Origin: Ridgeia piscesae
Taxonomy: Eukaryota > Annelida > Polychaeta > Sabellida > Siboglinidae
NCBI GenBank assembly: GCA_025642075.2
Contig: JAODUO010000940.1
Location: 124,001 to 188,000 of the forward strand
Direction of reading: 5' to 3'
Length of the DNA: 64,000 nt
Shown: positions 1 through 11,462 of the stretch, piece by piece
Numbering within the stretch: position 1 is the first letter of the stretch
Layout: each line of letters begins with the position of its first letter
Notes under the pieces: generated by a model
What the model was told of the DNA's origin: nothing
What the model saw: only the letters and a program-made list of their open reading frames with translations
The model's database searches: none
Made by a program: the position numbers and the translations under genes

Positions 1-2246
1 GTTATTTGGGTATTTGGGCATTTAGGCATTTGGACATGTGTTTATTTGGCCATTTGGGTATTTCGGCATTTGGTTACTTGGGCATTTGGGCATTTGGGCA
101 TGTGGTTATTTGGGCCTTTGGGCAAGTGGTTATTTGGGCATTTAGGCATTTGGGTATTTGGCCATTTTTGCCTTTGGTCATTTGGTCATTTGGACATTTG
201 GTCATTTGGCATTTGGGCATATGGGCATTTGGCCATTTGGGAATTTGGGCATTTGGGAATATGGGTTATTTGGGCATTTGGGAATGAGGGTATTTGGGCA
301 TTTGGGCATTTGAGCATTCATTTGGACATTTGGACATGTGGTTATTTGGGCATTTGAACATTGGGTCATTTAGGCCTTTTGGCATTTGGCATTGGTGCAT
401 TTGGGCATTTGGACGTATTTGGGAATTTGGCCATTTGGGAATTAGGTTATTTGGGCATTTGGGCATTTGGCCATGTGGTTATTTCGGCATTTGGGCATTT
501 GGGCATTTGGGCCTTTGGATTTGGGTATTTGGGCATTTAGGCATTTGGACATGTGTTTATTTTGGCATTTGGCCATTTGGGTCTTTCGGCATTTGGTTAC
601 TTGGGCATTTGGGCATGTGGTTATTTGGCCATTTGGGCATTTGGTCATATGGGTATTTGGCCATTTGTACATTTGGGAATTTGGGCATTTGGGAATATGG
701 GTATTTGGCCATTTGGGCACTTAGGCATTTAGGCATGTGGTTATCTGGGTACTTGGGTATTTGGGCATTTATTGGGACATTTGGGCATATGGGTATTTGG
801 GCATGTGGTTATTTGGGCATTTGGGTATATGGTCATTTGGCCATTTGGGCATTTGCGAATATGGGTATTTGGCCATTTTGGCCTTTGGGCATTGAGGCAT
901 TTGGTCATTGGTATGTTTGGGAATTTGGGGATTTGGGCAAGTGGCCATTTGGGTCTTTCGGCATTTGGTTATTTGGGCCTTTGGGCATTTGGGCATGTGT
1001 TTTTTTGGCATTTGAGCATTTGGGCATGTGGTTATTTAGCCATTTGTCCATTTGTCCGTTTGGGCCTTTAGTCATTTGGGCATCAGGTTATTTGGGCACG
1101 TCGAACCTTAGACACTTGGCCATTTGGCCATTTGTGCTTTTGGCCAATTAGCCATTTGGGCATTTGCCCAGTTGTGCATATGGGCATGTTGTTATTTGGG
1201 CATTTGGGCATTTGAGCATTCATTTGGCCATTTGTGCATTTGAGCATTTGGCCATTTGGGCATTTGCCCATTTGTGCATATGGGCATGTGGTTATTTGGG
1301 CATTAGGGTATTTGGGCATTTGAGCATTCATTTGGCCATTTGGACATTTGGACATGTGGTTATTTGGGCATTTGAACATTGGGTCATTTAGGCCTTTTGG
1401 CATTTGGTTCATTTGGGTATTTGGACATTTGGGAATTTGGCCATTTGGGAATTAGGTTATTTGGGCATTTGGGCATTTGGTCATGTGGTTATTTCGGCAT
1501 TTGGCCGTTTGGGCCTTTGGGCATTTGGTTATTTGGGTATTTGGGCATTTAGGCATTTGGACATGTGTTTATTTTGGCATTTCGCCATTTGGGTCTTTCG
1601 GCATTTGGTTATTTGGGCCTTTGGGCATTTGGGCATGTATTTTTTGGGCATTTGAGAATTTTGGCATGTGGTTATTTGGGCACATGGGCCTTTGGGCATT
1701 TGGGAATATGGGCATTTGGCCATTTGGGCACTTAGGCATTTGGGCATGTGGTTATCTGGGGATTTGGGGCATTTGGGCATTCATTGGGACATTTGGGCGT
1801 TTGGGTATTTGGGCATGTGGTTATTTGGGACTTTGGGCATTTGGCCATTTGGGCATTTGGGCATTTGGGCATTTGGGCATTTGGGCATTTGGGCGCATTT
1901 GGGCATTGGTTATTTGGCCATTTGCCTTTGCATTTGGCATTTGGGCATTTGGGCTTTGGGTTTTGGACGCATTTGGGCATTTGGGCATTTGCGTTGGCCA
2001 TTTGGGCATTGGGCATTTGGGTATTTGGGCATATGGCATTGGCATTTGGGCACATTTGGGCACTTGGACACTTGGCCACTTAGCCACTTGGCCATTTGGG
2101 TATTTGGCCATTTGTCCAGTTGGCCATTTAGCAATTTGGGCATTTGAGGCATGTGGTTATTTGGACACATGGGCATTTGGGCATTCACTTGGATATTTGG
2201 ACATTTGGGCATTTAGGCATTGAGCCGTTTGGCCTTTTGGCGAGCA
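1..2246 (+). repeat. Octamer block, CATTTGGG orientation
   Basis: Continuous G/T-rich octamers that begin before the window. Positions 1851-1893 are nearly invariant, with six GGG triplets separated by CATTT. Positions 1905-2060 are irregular, with short units such as CATTGG and GGCTTTGGG. From about 2060 the sequence matches the stretch starting near 11015, the left edge of a duplication of about 9 kb. The block ends at the GCATGC palindrome at 2244-2249, where orientation flips. Open frames such as 294-1151 and 1477-2223 consist only of the octapeptide repeat and are not genes. Confidence 0.93.
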
Positions 2247-2494
2247 TGCCCAAAAAACACATGCCCAAATGCACAAATGCCCAAATGGTCAAATGTCCCA
2301 ATGAATGCCCAAATGCCCAAACGGCCAAATGAACAAATGAACAAATGTCAAATGATTGCTCAAATGCCTTTGGGCATTTGATTATTTTTGCATTTGGGCT
2401 TGTGGTTATTTGGGCATTTCGGTATTCATTGGGACATATAGGCACTTGGGCACGGTTTTTTGGGGGGTATTTGGGGAATTGGCCACTTGGCCAT
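2244..2494. repeat. Type A fold-back cassette, copy 1
   Basis: At the GCATGC palindrome (2244-2249) the array flips to CCCAAATG orientation for about 120 bp. It flips back at a hairpin with stem CAAATGCC (2361-2368), loop TTTG (2369-2372) and stem GGCATTTG (2373-2380). About 115 bp of + orientation follow, containing GATTATTTTTGCATTTGG and a G-run segment near 2455-2475 (TTTTTTGGGGGGTATTTGGG). Orientation flips again at CATATG (2492-2497). The same arrangement occurs at 11203 and 33779, and without the last flip at 24216. Function unknown; it is a reproducible structural landmark. Confidence 0.9.
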
Positions 2495-5400
2495 ATGACA
2501 AATACCCATATTCGCAAATGCCCAAATTCCCAAGTGGACAAATGCCCACATACACAAATGCCCAAAGGCCCAAATGGAAAATGGAAAAATTCCCAAAAAA
2601 CCAATGCCCAAATTCCCAAATAACCACATGCCCAAATACCCAAATATCCAAATACCCAAAGGCACAAACGGCCAAATGCCCAAATGCCCAAATGCCGAAA
2701 TAACCACACGGCCAAATGCCCAAATTCCCAAATAACCTAATTCCCAAATGGCCAAATGCCCAAATTCACAAATGACCAAATGTCCAAGTGCCCAAATACC
2801 CAAATGCCCAAATGCACCAATTCCAAATGCCAAAAGGCCCAAATGCCCAAATGATCCAATGCCCAAATGCTCAAATGCCAAAATAACCACATGCCCAAAT
2901 GGCCAAATGAATGCTCAAATACCCTAATGCCCAAGTGCTCAAGTGCCCAAATAACCACATGCCCATATGCACAAATGGCCAATTGGCCAAATGCTGAAAT
3001 GCACAAATGGCCAAGTGTCTAAGGTTCCACGTGCCCAAATAACCTGATGCCCAAATGCCCAAATAAATAAAGGCCCAAATTGACAAATGGCTAAATAACC
3101 ACATGCCCAAATGCTCAAATGCCCCAAAGACCACATGCCCAAAGGCCCAAATAACCAAATGCCAAAAGACCAAACTGGCCAAATGCCAAAATGCCCAAAT
3201 AAACACATGCCGAAATGCCCAAATATCCAAATGGCCAAATGTCCCAATGAATGCCCAAATGCACAAATGGCCAAATGGCCATATAACCAAATACCGAAAG
3301 GCCCAAATGCCCATGTGCCCAAATAACCACATGCCCAAATGCTCAAATGCCCAAATAACCAAATGCCGAAAGACCCAAATGGACACTTGCCCAAATTCCC
3401 AAACGTCCCAATGACCAAACGCATCAATGCGCAAATGGCCAAATACCCATATTCGCAAATGCCCAAATTCCCAGATGGCCAAATGCCCATATACCAAATG
3501 CCCAAAGGCCCAAATGGACAAATGGACAAATGCCCAAAAACCAATGCCCAAATGCCCAAAGGACAAATAACCAAATGCCGAAAGATCCAAATGGCCAAAT
3601 GCCGAAATTCCCAAATAACCACATGCCCAAATGTATAAATACCCACATGCCCAAATGTCCCAATGAATGCCCAAATACCCAAATATCCAAATGCCCAAAT
3701 GCCTAAGTGCCCAAATGGCCAAATGCCCATATTCCCAAATGCCCAAATTCCCAGATGGCCAAATGCCCATATACCAAATGCCCAAAGGCCCAAATGGACA
3801 AATGGATAAATGGACAAATGCCCAAAAACCAATGCCCAAATGCCCAAAGGACAAATAACCAAATGCCGAAAGATCCAAATGGACAAATGCCCAAATTCCC
3901 AAATAACCACATGCCCAAATGTATAAATACCCACATGCCCAAATGTCCCAATGAATGCCCAAATACCCAAATACCCAGATAACCACATGCCCAAATGCCT
4001 AAGTGCCCAAATAACCACTTGCCCAAAGGCCCACATGTACAAATAACCACATGCCCAAATGGTCAAATGAATGCTCAAATGCTCAAATACCCTAATGCCA
4101 AAATGCCCAGATGCCCAAATAACCACATGCCCATATGCACAAATGGGCAAATGTCCAAATGGCTAAATGGCCATATGAACATACGCCCAAATGCACAAAT
4201 GCCAAATGACCAAATGACCAAAGGCACAAATGGCCAAATACCCAAATAACCACACGCCCAAATGCCTAAATGCCCAAATAACCACTTGCCCAAAGGCCCA
4301 AATACCCAAATAACCACATGCCCAAATGGCCAAATGAATTACTCAAATGCCCAAATACCCTAATGCCCAAATGCCCAGATGCCCAAATAACCACATGCCC
4401 ATATACACAAATGGGCAAATGGCCAATTGGCCAAACGCTCAAATGCACAAATACACAAATGCACAAATACACAAATGCACCAATGCCAAATAACCACATG
4501 CCCAAATGCCCTATTAACCAAAAGCCCAAATAACCACATGCCCAAATAATCAAATGCCCAGAGGCCCAAATGGCTAAATGCCCACATGGCCAAATGTCCA
4601 AATGAATGCTCAAATGACAAAATGACCAAATACCCTAATGCCCAAATGGAAAAATGCCCAAATAACCACATGCCCGAAGGCCCAAATGGTCAAACGGCCA
4701 AATGTCTAAGTGTCCAAATACCCAAATAACCAAATGTCCCAATGAATGCCCAAATGCCCAAATAACCACAAGCCCAAAATTGCCAAATGCCCTAATAACT
4801 ACATGCCCAAATGCCCAGTTAACCAAATGCCCAAAGGCACAAATGCCTAAATGCCCAAATAACCACATGCCCAAATAGCCAAAGGCCCAAATGGCTAAAT
4901 GGCCAAATCGCAAAATGCCCAAATGAATGCTCAAATGCCCTGATGCCAAGTACCCAAATGCCCAAATGCCCAAATAACCACATGCCCAAATAACCAAATG
5001 CCCTATTAACTAAATGCCCTAATAACCACATGCCCAAATAATCAAGTGCCCAGAGTCCCAAATGGCTAAATGCCCATATGGCCAAATGTCCAAATGAATG
5101 CTCAAATGACCAAATACCCTAATGCCCAAATGTAAAAATGCCCAAATGAATGCCCAAATAACCACATGCCCAAAGGCCCAAATGTCTAAGTATCCAAATA
5201 CCCACACGTCCAAATTTCCAAATACCCATATTCCCAAATGCCCTAATAACCAAATGCCCAATTAACCAAAGGCACAAATGCCCGAATGCCCAAATAACCA
5301 AAGACCCAAATGTCCAAATGCCTTGGCCAAATGCCCAAATAACCACATGCCCAAATTCCCAAATAACCAAATGCCCAGTCGACCAAATGGCTAAATGCCC

Positions 5401-6399
5401 ACATGGCCAAATGTCCAAATGAATGCCCAATTACCCTAATGCCCAAATAACCACATGCCCAAATGCCCGAATGACCAAATAACCACATGCGCAAATAACC
5501 AAATGGCCAAATGCCCAAATTTCCAAATACCCATATTCCCAAATGCCCTAATAACCACAGGCGCAAATAAACAAATGCCCAGAGGCCCAAATGTCTAAAG
5601 GCCCACATGTCCAAATGTCCAAATGAATGCTCAAATGCCCAAATGACCAAATACCCTAATACCCAAATGGAAAAATGACCAAATGCCCAAATAACCACAT
5701 GCCCAAAGGCCCAAATGTCTAAGTGTCCAAATGCCCAAATAAACACATGCCCAAATGCCAAAGTAACCAAAGGCCCAAATGGCTAAATGCCCACATGGCC
5801 AAATGTCCAAATGAATGCTCAAATGCCCAATTGCCCAAAAAACACATGCCCAAATAACCATGACCAAATGCCCAAATTTCCAAATGCCCAAATACCCATA
5901 TTCCCAAATGCCCTAATAACCACATGCCCAAATGCCCAATTAACCAACGGCACAAATGACCAAATGCCCGAATTCCCAAATAACCGCATGCCCAAATAAC
6001 CAAAGGCCCAAATGGCTAAATGCCCACATGGCCAAATGTCCAAATGAATGCTCAAATGCCCAATTACCCTAATGCCCAAATGCCCGAATGCCAAATAACC
6101 AAATTACCAAATAACCACATGCGCAAATAACCAAATGGCTAAATGCCCACATGTCCAAATATCAAAATGCCCAAACGCCCAAATAACCACATACCCAAAT
6201 GCTCAAATGGCCAAATGAATGCTCAAATGCCCAAATACCCAGATGCCCAAATGACCAAGTGTCCAAACGTCCAAGCAACCACATGCCCAAAAGGCCAAAT
6301 GCCCAATTGCCCCAAAAACACGCCCAAATGTCCCAATGAATGCCCAAATGCCCAAATAACCACAAGTCCAAAATTGCCAAATAACCATATGGCCAAATG
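2495..6399 (-). repeat. Octamer block, CCCAAATG orientation
   Basis: About 3.9 kb of C/A-rich octamers, the inverse of the flanking blocks. It ends near CCATATGG (6385-6392), where CCAAATGT runs directly into GGGCATTTG at about 6400. Up to about 6250 it is duplicated at 11463-15411 with high identity: for example 5787-5999 and 14949-15161 translate to 70-residue strings that differ at one residue. Recurrent sub-motifs are CCCAAATAACCACATG, AATGCCGAAAGACCC and GTCCCAATGAATGCCC. No gene is seen. Confidence 0.93.
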
Positions 6400-8100
6400 T
6401 GGGCATTTGCGAATATGGGTATTTGGCCATTTTGCCATTTTGGCCTTTTGGTCATTGGGACGTTTGGGAATTTGGGTATTTGGGCAAGAGGCCATTTGGG
6501 TCTTTCGGCATTTGGTTATTTGGGCCTTTGGGCATTTGGGCATGTGTTTTTTGGGCATTTGGGCATGTGGTTATTTGGGCACATGGGCATTTGGGAATTT
6601 GTGCATTTGGAACATTTGGGCCTTTGGGCATTTGTTTATATGGCCATTTGGGCATTCATTGGGACATTTGGATATTTGGGCATGTGATCTTTGGGGCATT
6701 TGGGCATGTGGTTATTTAGCCATTTGTCAATTTGTCCATTTGGGCATTTGGGCATCAGGTTATTTGGGCACGTGGACCTTTAGACACTTGGCCACTTGGC
6801 ATTTTTGGGATTTGGCATTTGGAAGGCCCTTTGGGGATTTGCCCATTTGTGCATATGGGCATGTGGTTATTTGGGCATTAGGGTATTTGGGAATTTGGGC
6901 ATTTGAGCATTCATTTGGCCATTTGGACATGTGGTTATTTGGGCATTTGGACATTGGGTCATTTGGGCATTTGGGCCTTTTGGCATTGGGGCATTTGTGT
7001 ATTTAGGCACTTGGACATTTGGTCATTTGGGAATTTGGGCATTTGGCCATTTGGGAATTAGGTTATTTGGGCATTTGGGCATTTGGCCGTGTGGTTGTTT
7101 CGGCATTTGGGCATTTGGGTATTTGGGAATTTGGCCGTTTGGGCCTATGGGCATTTGGTTATTTGGGTATTTGAGCATTTGGGCCTTTTGGTATGTGGTT
7201 ATTTGGGCATATGGGCATTCACTTGGGCATGTGGTTCTTTGGGCATTTTGGCATTTAGGCATTTGTGCATGTGGTTATTTGGGCACTTTGCCATTTAGGC
7301 ATATGGCTATTTGGGCATTTGAGCATTCATTTGTGCAATTTGTGCATTTGGGCGTTTTGGGTGTTTGGGCATTTGTCCATTTGGGAATTTGAGCATTTGG
7401 GCATTTGGGCGTTTGGGTATTTGGGCATTTGTGCAATTGGCCAGGCCATTTGGCCATTTGGCTATTTGGGCTTTTGGCCATTTTGCATTTGGGCATTTAG
7501 GCATTTGGGCATATGGTTATTTGGGCATTTAGGCATTCACTGGGGCATTTTTCAATTTGGGCATTTGGCCATTTGGGCATTTAGGCATTTGTGCATTTGG
7601 ACATTTTGGTCTTTCGGCATTTGGTTATTTGGGCCTTTGGGTTTCTGGTTTTTTGGGCATTTGAGCATTTGGGCATGTGGTTATATGGCCATTTGGGCCT
7701 TTGGGCATTTAGTTATTTGGGCATTTGGGCATCAGTTTGTTTGGACACTTAGACATTTGGACACTTGGCCATTTGGCCTGTTAGCCATTTGGGCATTTGT
7801 GCATTTGGACATTTGGTTATTTGGCCATTTGAGCATTTGTGCGTTTGGGCATTCATTGGGACATTTGGCCATTTGGGCATTTCGGCATGTGTTTATTTGG
7901 GCATTTGGCCATTTTGGTCTTTTGGCATTTGGTTATATGGGTCTTTGGGCATGTGGTTTTTTGGGCATTTGAGCATTTGGGCATGTGGTTATTTAGCCAT
8001 TTGTCCATTTGTCCATTTGGGCCTTTAGTCATTTGGGCATCAGGTTATTTGGGCACGTCGAACCTTAGACACTTGGCCATTTGGCCATTTGTGCTTTTGG

Positions 8101-8430
8101 TTTAAATTTCATTTATTTTGGGAAATTTTTATTTGGGGGAAGGGATTTGGGCATTTGAGCATTCATTTGGACTTGGGGTTTTATTTGTCATTTAGCATTT
8201 GGAAATTGGTTTTGGGGATTTTCCCCCTTTTGCATAGGGGAAATGGTTATTTGGGCATTTGGGGGGTTTGGGTTTTTTGGGCTTTTAATTCATTTGGATT
8301 TTGGGGGGTTGGAAAGTGGTTATTTGGGCATTTAAAATTGGGGCATTTTGGCCGGGACAGGGGAATTTTTTAAATTTAAATTTGGGCCCTTTAAAGGTTT
8401 TTTGGGGCCCTTTGGGAAATTTTTTGGTTT
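8101..8430. other. Homopolymer-inflated, degraded octamer patch 1
   Basis: Here the octamer phase is lost. The sequence has inflated runs of T, G, A and C: GGGAAATTTTTATTTGGGGG near 8131, CCCCC near 8223, GGGGGG near 8261 and 8303, and TTTTTTAAATTTAAATTTGGG near 8366. Both flanks are clean octamer sequence. In the 1.85 kb paralogue, the text after GTGCTTTTGG (about 9820) continues as normal octamers. This looks like locally poor base calling or consensus over a G/T-rich template, though a real, rapidly evolving patch cannot be excluded. Confidence 0.7.
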
Positions 8431-10499
8431 GGGCTTTGGGCATTTGGGAATTTGGGTATTTGGGCATTTAGGCATTTGGACATGTGTTTATTTTGGCATT
8501 TGGCCATTTGGGTCTTTCGGCATTTGGTTACTTGGGCATTTGGGCATGTGGTTATTTGGCCATTTGTCAATTTGTCCATTTGGGCATTTGGGCATCAGGT
8601 TATTTGGGCACGTGGACCTTTAGACACTTGGCCACTTGGCAATTTGTGCATTTGAGCATTTGGCCAATTGGCCATTTAGCCATTTGGGCATTTGCCCATT
8701 TGTGCATATGGGCATGTGGTTATTTGGGCATTAGGGTATTTGGGAATTTGGGCATTTGAGCATTCATTTGGCCATTTGGACATGTGGTTATTTGGGCATT
8801 TGGACATTGGGTCATTTGGGCATTTGGGCCTTTTGGCATTGGGGCATTTGTGTATTTAGGCACTTGGACATTTGGTCATTTGGGAATTTGGGCATTTGGC
8901 CATTTGGGAATTAGGTTATTTGGGCATTTGGCCGTGTGGTTGTTTCGGCATTTGGGCATTTGGGTATTTGGGAATTTGGCCGTTTGGGCCTTTGGGCATT
9001 TGGTTATTTGGGTATTTGAGCATTTGGGCCTTTTGGCATGTGGTTATTTGGGCATATGGGCATTCACTTGGGCATGTGGTTCTTTGGGCATTTGGGCATT
9101 TAGGCATATGGCTATTTGGGCATTTGAGCATTCATTTGTGCAATTTGTGCATTTGGGTGTTTGGGCATTTGTCCATTTGGGAATTTGAGGGCATTTGGGC
9201 GTTTGGGTATTTGGGCATTTGTGCAATTGGCCATTTGGCTATTTGGGCTTTTGGCCATTTTGCATTTGGGCATTTAGGCATTTGGGCATATGGTTATTTG
9301 GGCATTTAAGCATTCCATTTGGACATTTTGGTCTTTCGGCATTTGGTTATTTGGGCCTTTGGGTATCTGGTTTTTTGAGCATTTGAGCATTTGGGCATGT
9401 GGTTATATGGCCATTTGGGCCTTTGGGCATTTAGTTATTTGGGCATTTGGGCATCAGTTTGTTTGGACACTTAGACATTTGGACACTTGGCCATTTGGCC
9501 TTTTAGCCATTTGGGCATTTGTGCATTTGGACATTTGGTTATTTGGCCATTTGTGCATTTGTGCGTTTGGGCATTATTGGGACATTTGGCCATTTGGGCA
9601 TTTCGGCATGTGTTTATTTGGGCATTTGGCCATTTTGGTCTTTTGGCATTTGGTTATATGGGTCTTTGGGCATTTGGGCATGTGGTTTTTTGGGCATTTG
9701 AGCATTTGGGCATGTGGTTATTTAAGCCATTTGTCCATTTGGGCCTTTAGTCATTTGGGCATCAGGTTATTTGGGCACGTCGAACCTTAGACACTTGGCC
9801 ATTTGGCCATTTGTGCTTTTGGCCAATTAGCCATTTGGGCATTTGCCCATTTGTGCATATGGGCATGTTGTTATTTGGGCATTAGGGTTTTGGGCATTTG
9901 AGCATTCATTTGGCCACTTGGCCATTTGTGCATTTGTGCATTTGGCCAATTTCCATTTGGGCATTTGCCCATTTGTGCATATGGGCAAGTGGTTATTTGG
10001 GCATTTGGGCATTAGGGTATTTGGGCATTTGGGCATTTGAGCATTCATTTGGCCATTTGGACATTTGGACATGTGGTTATTTGGGCATTTGAACAATGGG
10101 TCATTTAGGCCTTTTGGCATTTGGCATTGTTGCATTTGGGCATTTGGGTATTTGGATATTTGGGAATTTGGCCATTTGGCCATTTGGGAATTAGGTTATT
10201 TGGGCATTTGGGGCCATGTGGTTATTTCCATTTGGGCATTTGGGCATTTGGCCGTTTGGGCCTTTGGCCATTTGGTTATTTGGGTATTTAGGCATTTGGA
10301 CATGTGTTTATTTTGGCATTTCGCCATTTGGGTCTTTCGGCATTTGGTTACTTGGGCATTTGGGCATGTGGTTATTTGGCCATTTGGGTATTTGGCCAAT
10401 TGTGCCTTTGGCCATTTGGTCATTTGGGCATATGGGCATTTGGCCATTTGTACATTTGGGAATTTGGGCATTTGGGAATATGGGCATTTGGCCATTTGG

Positions 10500-10970
10500 G
10501 ATTAGGATTTGGGGATGTGGTTATCTGGGGACTTGGGTATTTGGGCATTTTTTGGGCATTGGGTTTTTTGGGATTTGGGAAAAATTTTTATTGGGTTATT
10601 TAATGGGGCCCTTTTGGGGATTTTGGGAAAATTTGGGGGTTTGTCCATTTGGGACTTGGCATTTGGGATTGGTTATCTGGGGATTTGGGGGTTTGGGCAC
10701 ATTTGGGAATTTGGGGTTTGGGGATTTGGGGTTTGGGCATGTGGTTATTTGGGCCTGGGCATTTGGCCCTTTGGGATTGGGCATTTGGGCATGTTTATTT
10801 GGGCATTTGGGCATGTATTTTTGGGGCATTTGAATTTGGGGATGTGGTTATTTTTATTTGTCCCTTTGTCCATTTGCCTTTATTTGGGTTTGGGGAAATT
10901 TGGGCATTTCCGAGCGCATTTGGGCATTTGGGGTTTTTGGGCCCTTTGGGGTTTGGGCATTTGGTTATTT
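10500..10970. other. Homopolymer-inflated, degraded octamer patch 2
   Basis: Same character as the patch at 8101: runs such as GGGAAAAATTTTTATTGGG near 10570, repeated ATTTGGGG units, and loss of the 8-bp register. The flanks return to perfect octamers, and the following landmark GGGCAGAAGATCATTTGGGC (about 10996) is intact. Likely a low-accuracy consensus segment. Confidence 0.65.
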
Positions 10971-11202
10971 GGGCGTATGGGCATTTGGGCTTTTGGGCAG
11001 AAGATCATTTGGGCACTTGGGCACTTAGACACTTGGCCACTTAGCCACTTGGCCATTTGGGTATTTGGCCATTTGTCCAGTTGGCCATTTACAATTTGGG
11101 CATTTGGACATTTAGGCATGTGGTTATTTGGACACATGGGCATTTGGGCATTCACTTGGATATTTGGACATTTAGGCATTGAGCCGTTTGGCCTTTTGGC
11201 GA

Positions 11203-11462
11203 GCATGCCCAAAAAACACATGCCCAAATGCACAAATGCCCAAATGGTCAAATGTCCCAATGAATGCCCAAATGCCCAAACGGCCAAATGAACAAATGAA
11301 CAAATGTCCAAATGATTGCTCAAATGCCCAAATGCCTTTGGGCATTTGATTATTTTTGCATTTGGGCTTGTGGTTATTTGGGCATTTCGGTATTCATTGG
11401 GACATATAGGCATTTGGGCACGGTTTTTTGGGGGGTATTTGGGGAATTGGCCACTTGGCCAT
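11203..11462. repeat. Type A fold-back cassette, copy 2
   Basis: This has the same order of parts as copy 1: GCATGC (11203-11208), about 120 bp inverted, hairpin CAAATGCC-TTTG-GGCATTTG (11329-11348), about 110 bp forward with the ATTATTTTTGCATTTGG and G-run segments, then CATATG (11460-11465). It differs from copy 1 by one extra octamer before the hairpin and a few point changes. The offset from copy 1 is 8959-8968 bp, so it belongs to the 9 kb duplication. Confidence 0.9.

Larger units (their letters stand above)
6400..11205 (+). repeat. Octamer block, CATTTGGG orientation, with internal 1.85 kb duplication
   Basis: Forward octamers between two inverted blocks. The stretch 6850-8100 is repeated at about 8705-9830. 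For instance, 6931-7100 and 8784-8940 encode the same string of repeat peptides at an offset of 1853 bp, which falls to 1722 bp further right because of small indels. Two patches, 8101-8430 and 10500-10970, are distorted by homopolymer expansion and are listed separately. Near 10996 there is a landmark GGGCAGAAGATCATTTGGGC, also seen near 18417, 24880 and 27672. The block ends at GCATGC (11203-11208). Confidence 0.92.

Noticed and set aside
2495..6399. Dispersed transposon or IS with inverted ends, suggested by inverted blocks
   Set aside because: There is no transposase, no terminal repeat distinct from the array and no target-site duplication. The inverted blocks are made of the same octamers as their flanks.
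6760..6790. E-box CACGTG near 6768 and 8608 as a promoter element
   Set aside because: It is a point variant inside a repeated octamer segment (GGGCACGTGGACC), with no gene downstream.
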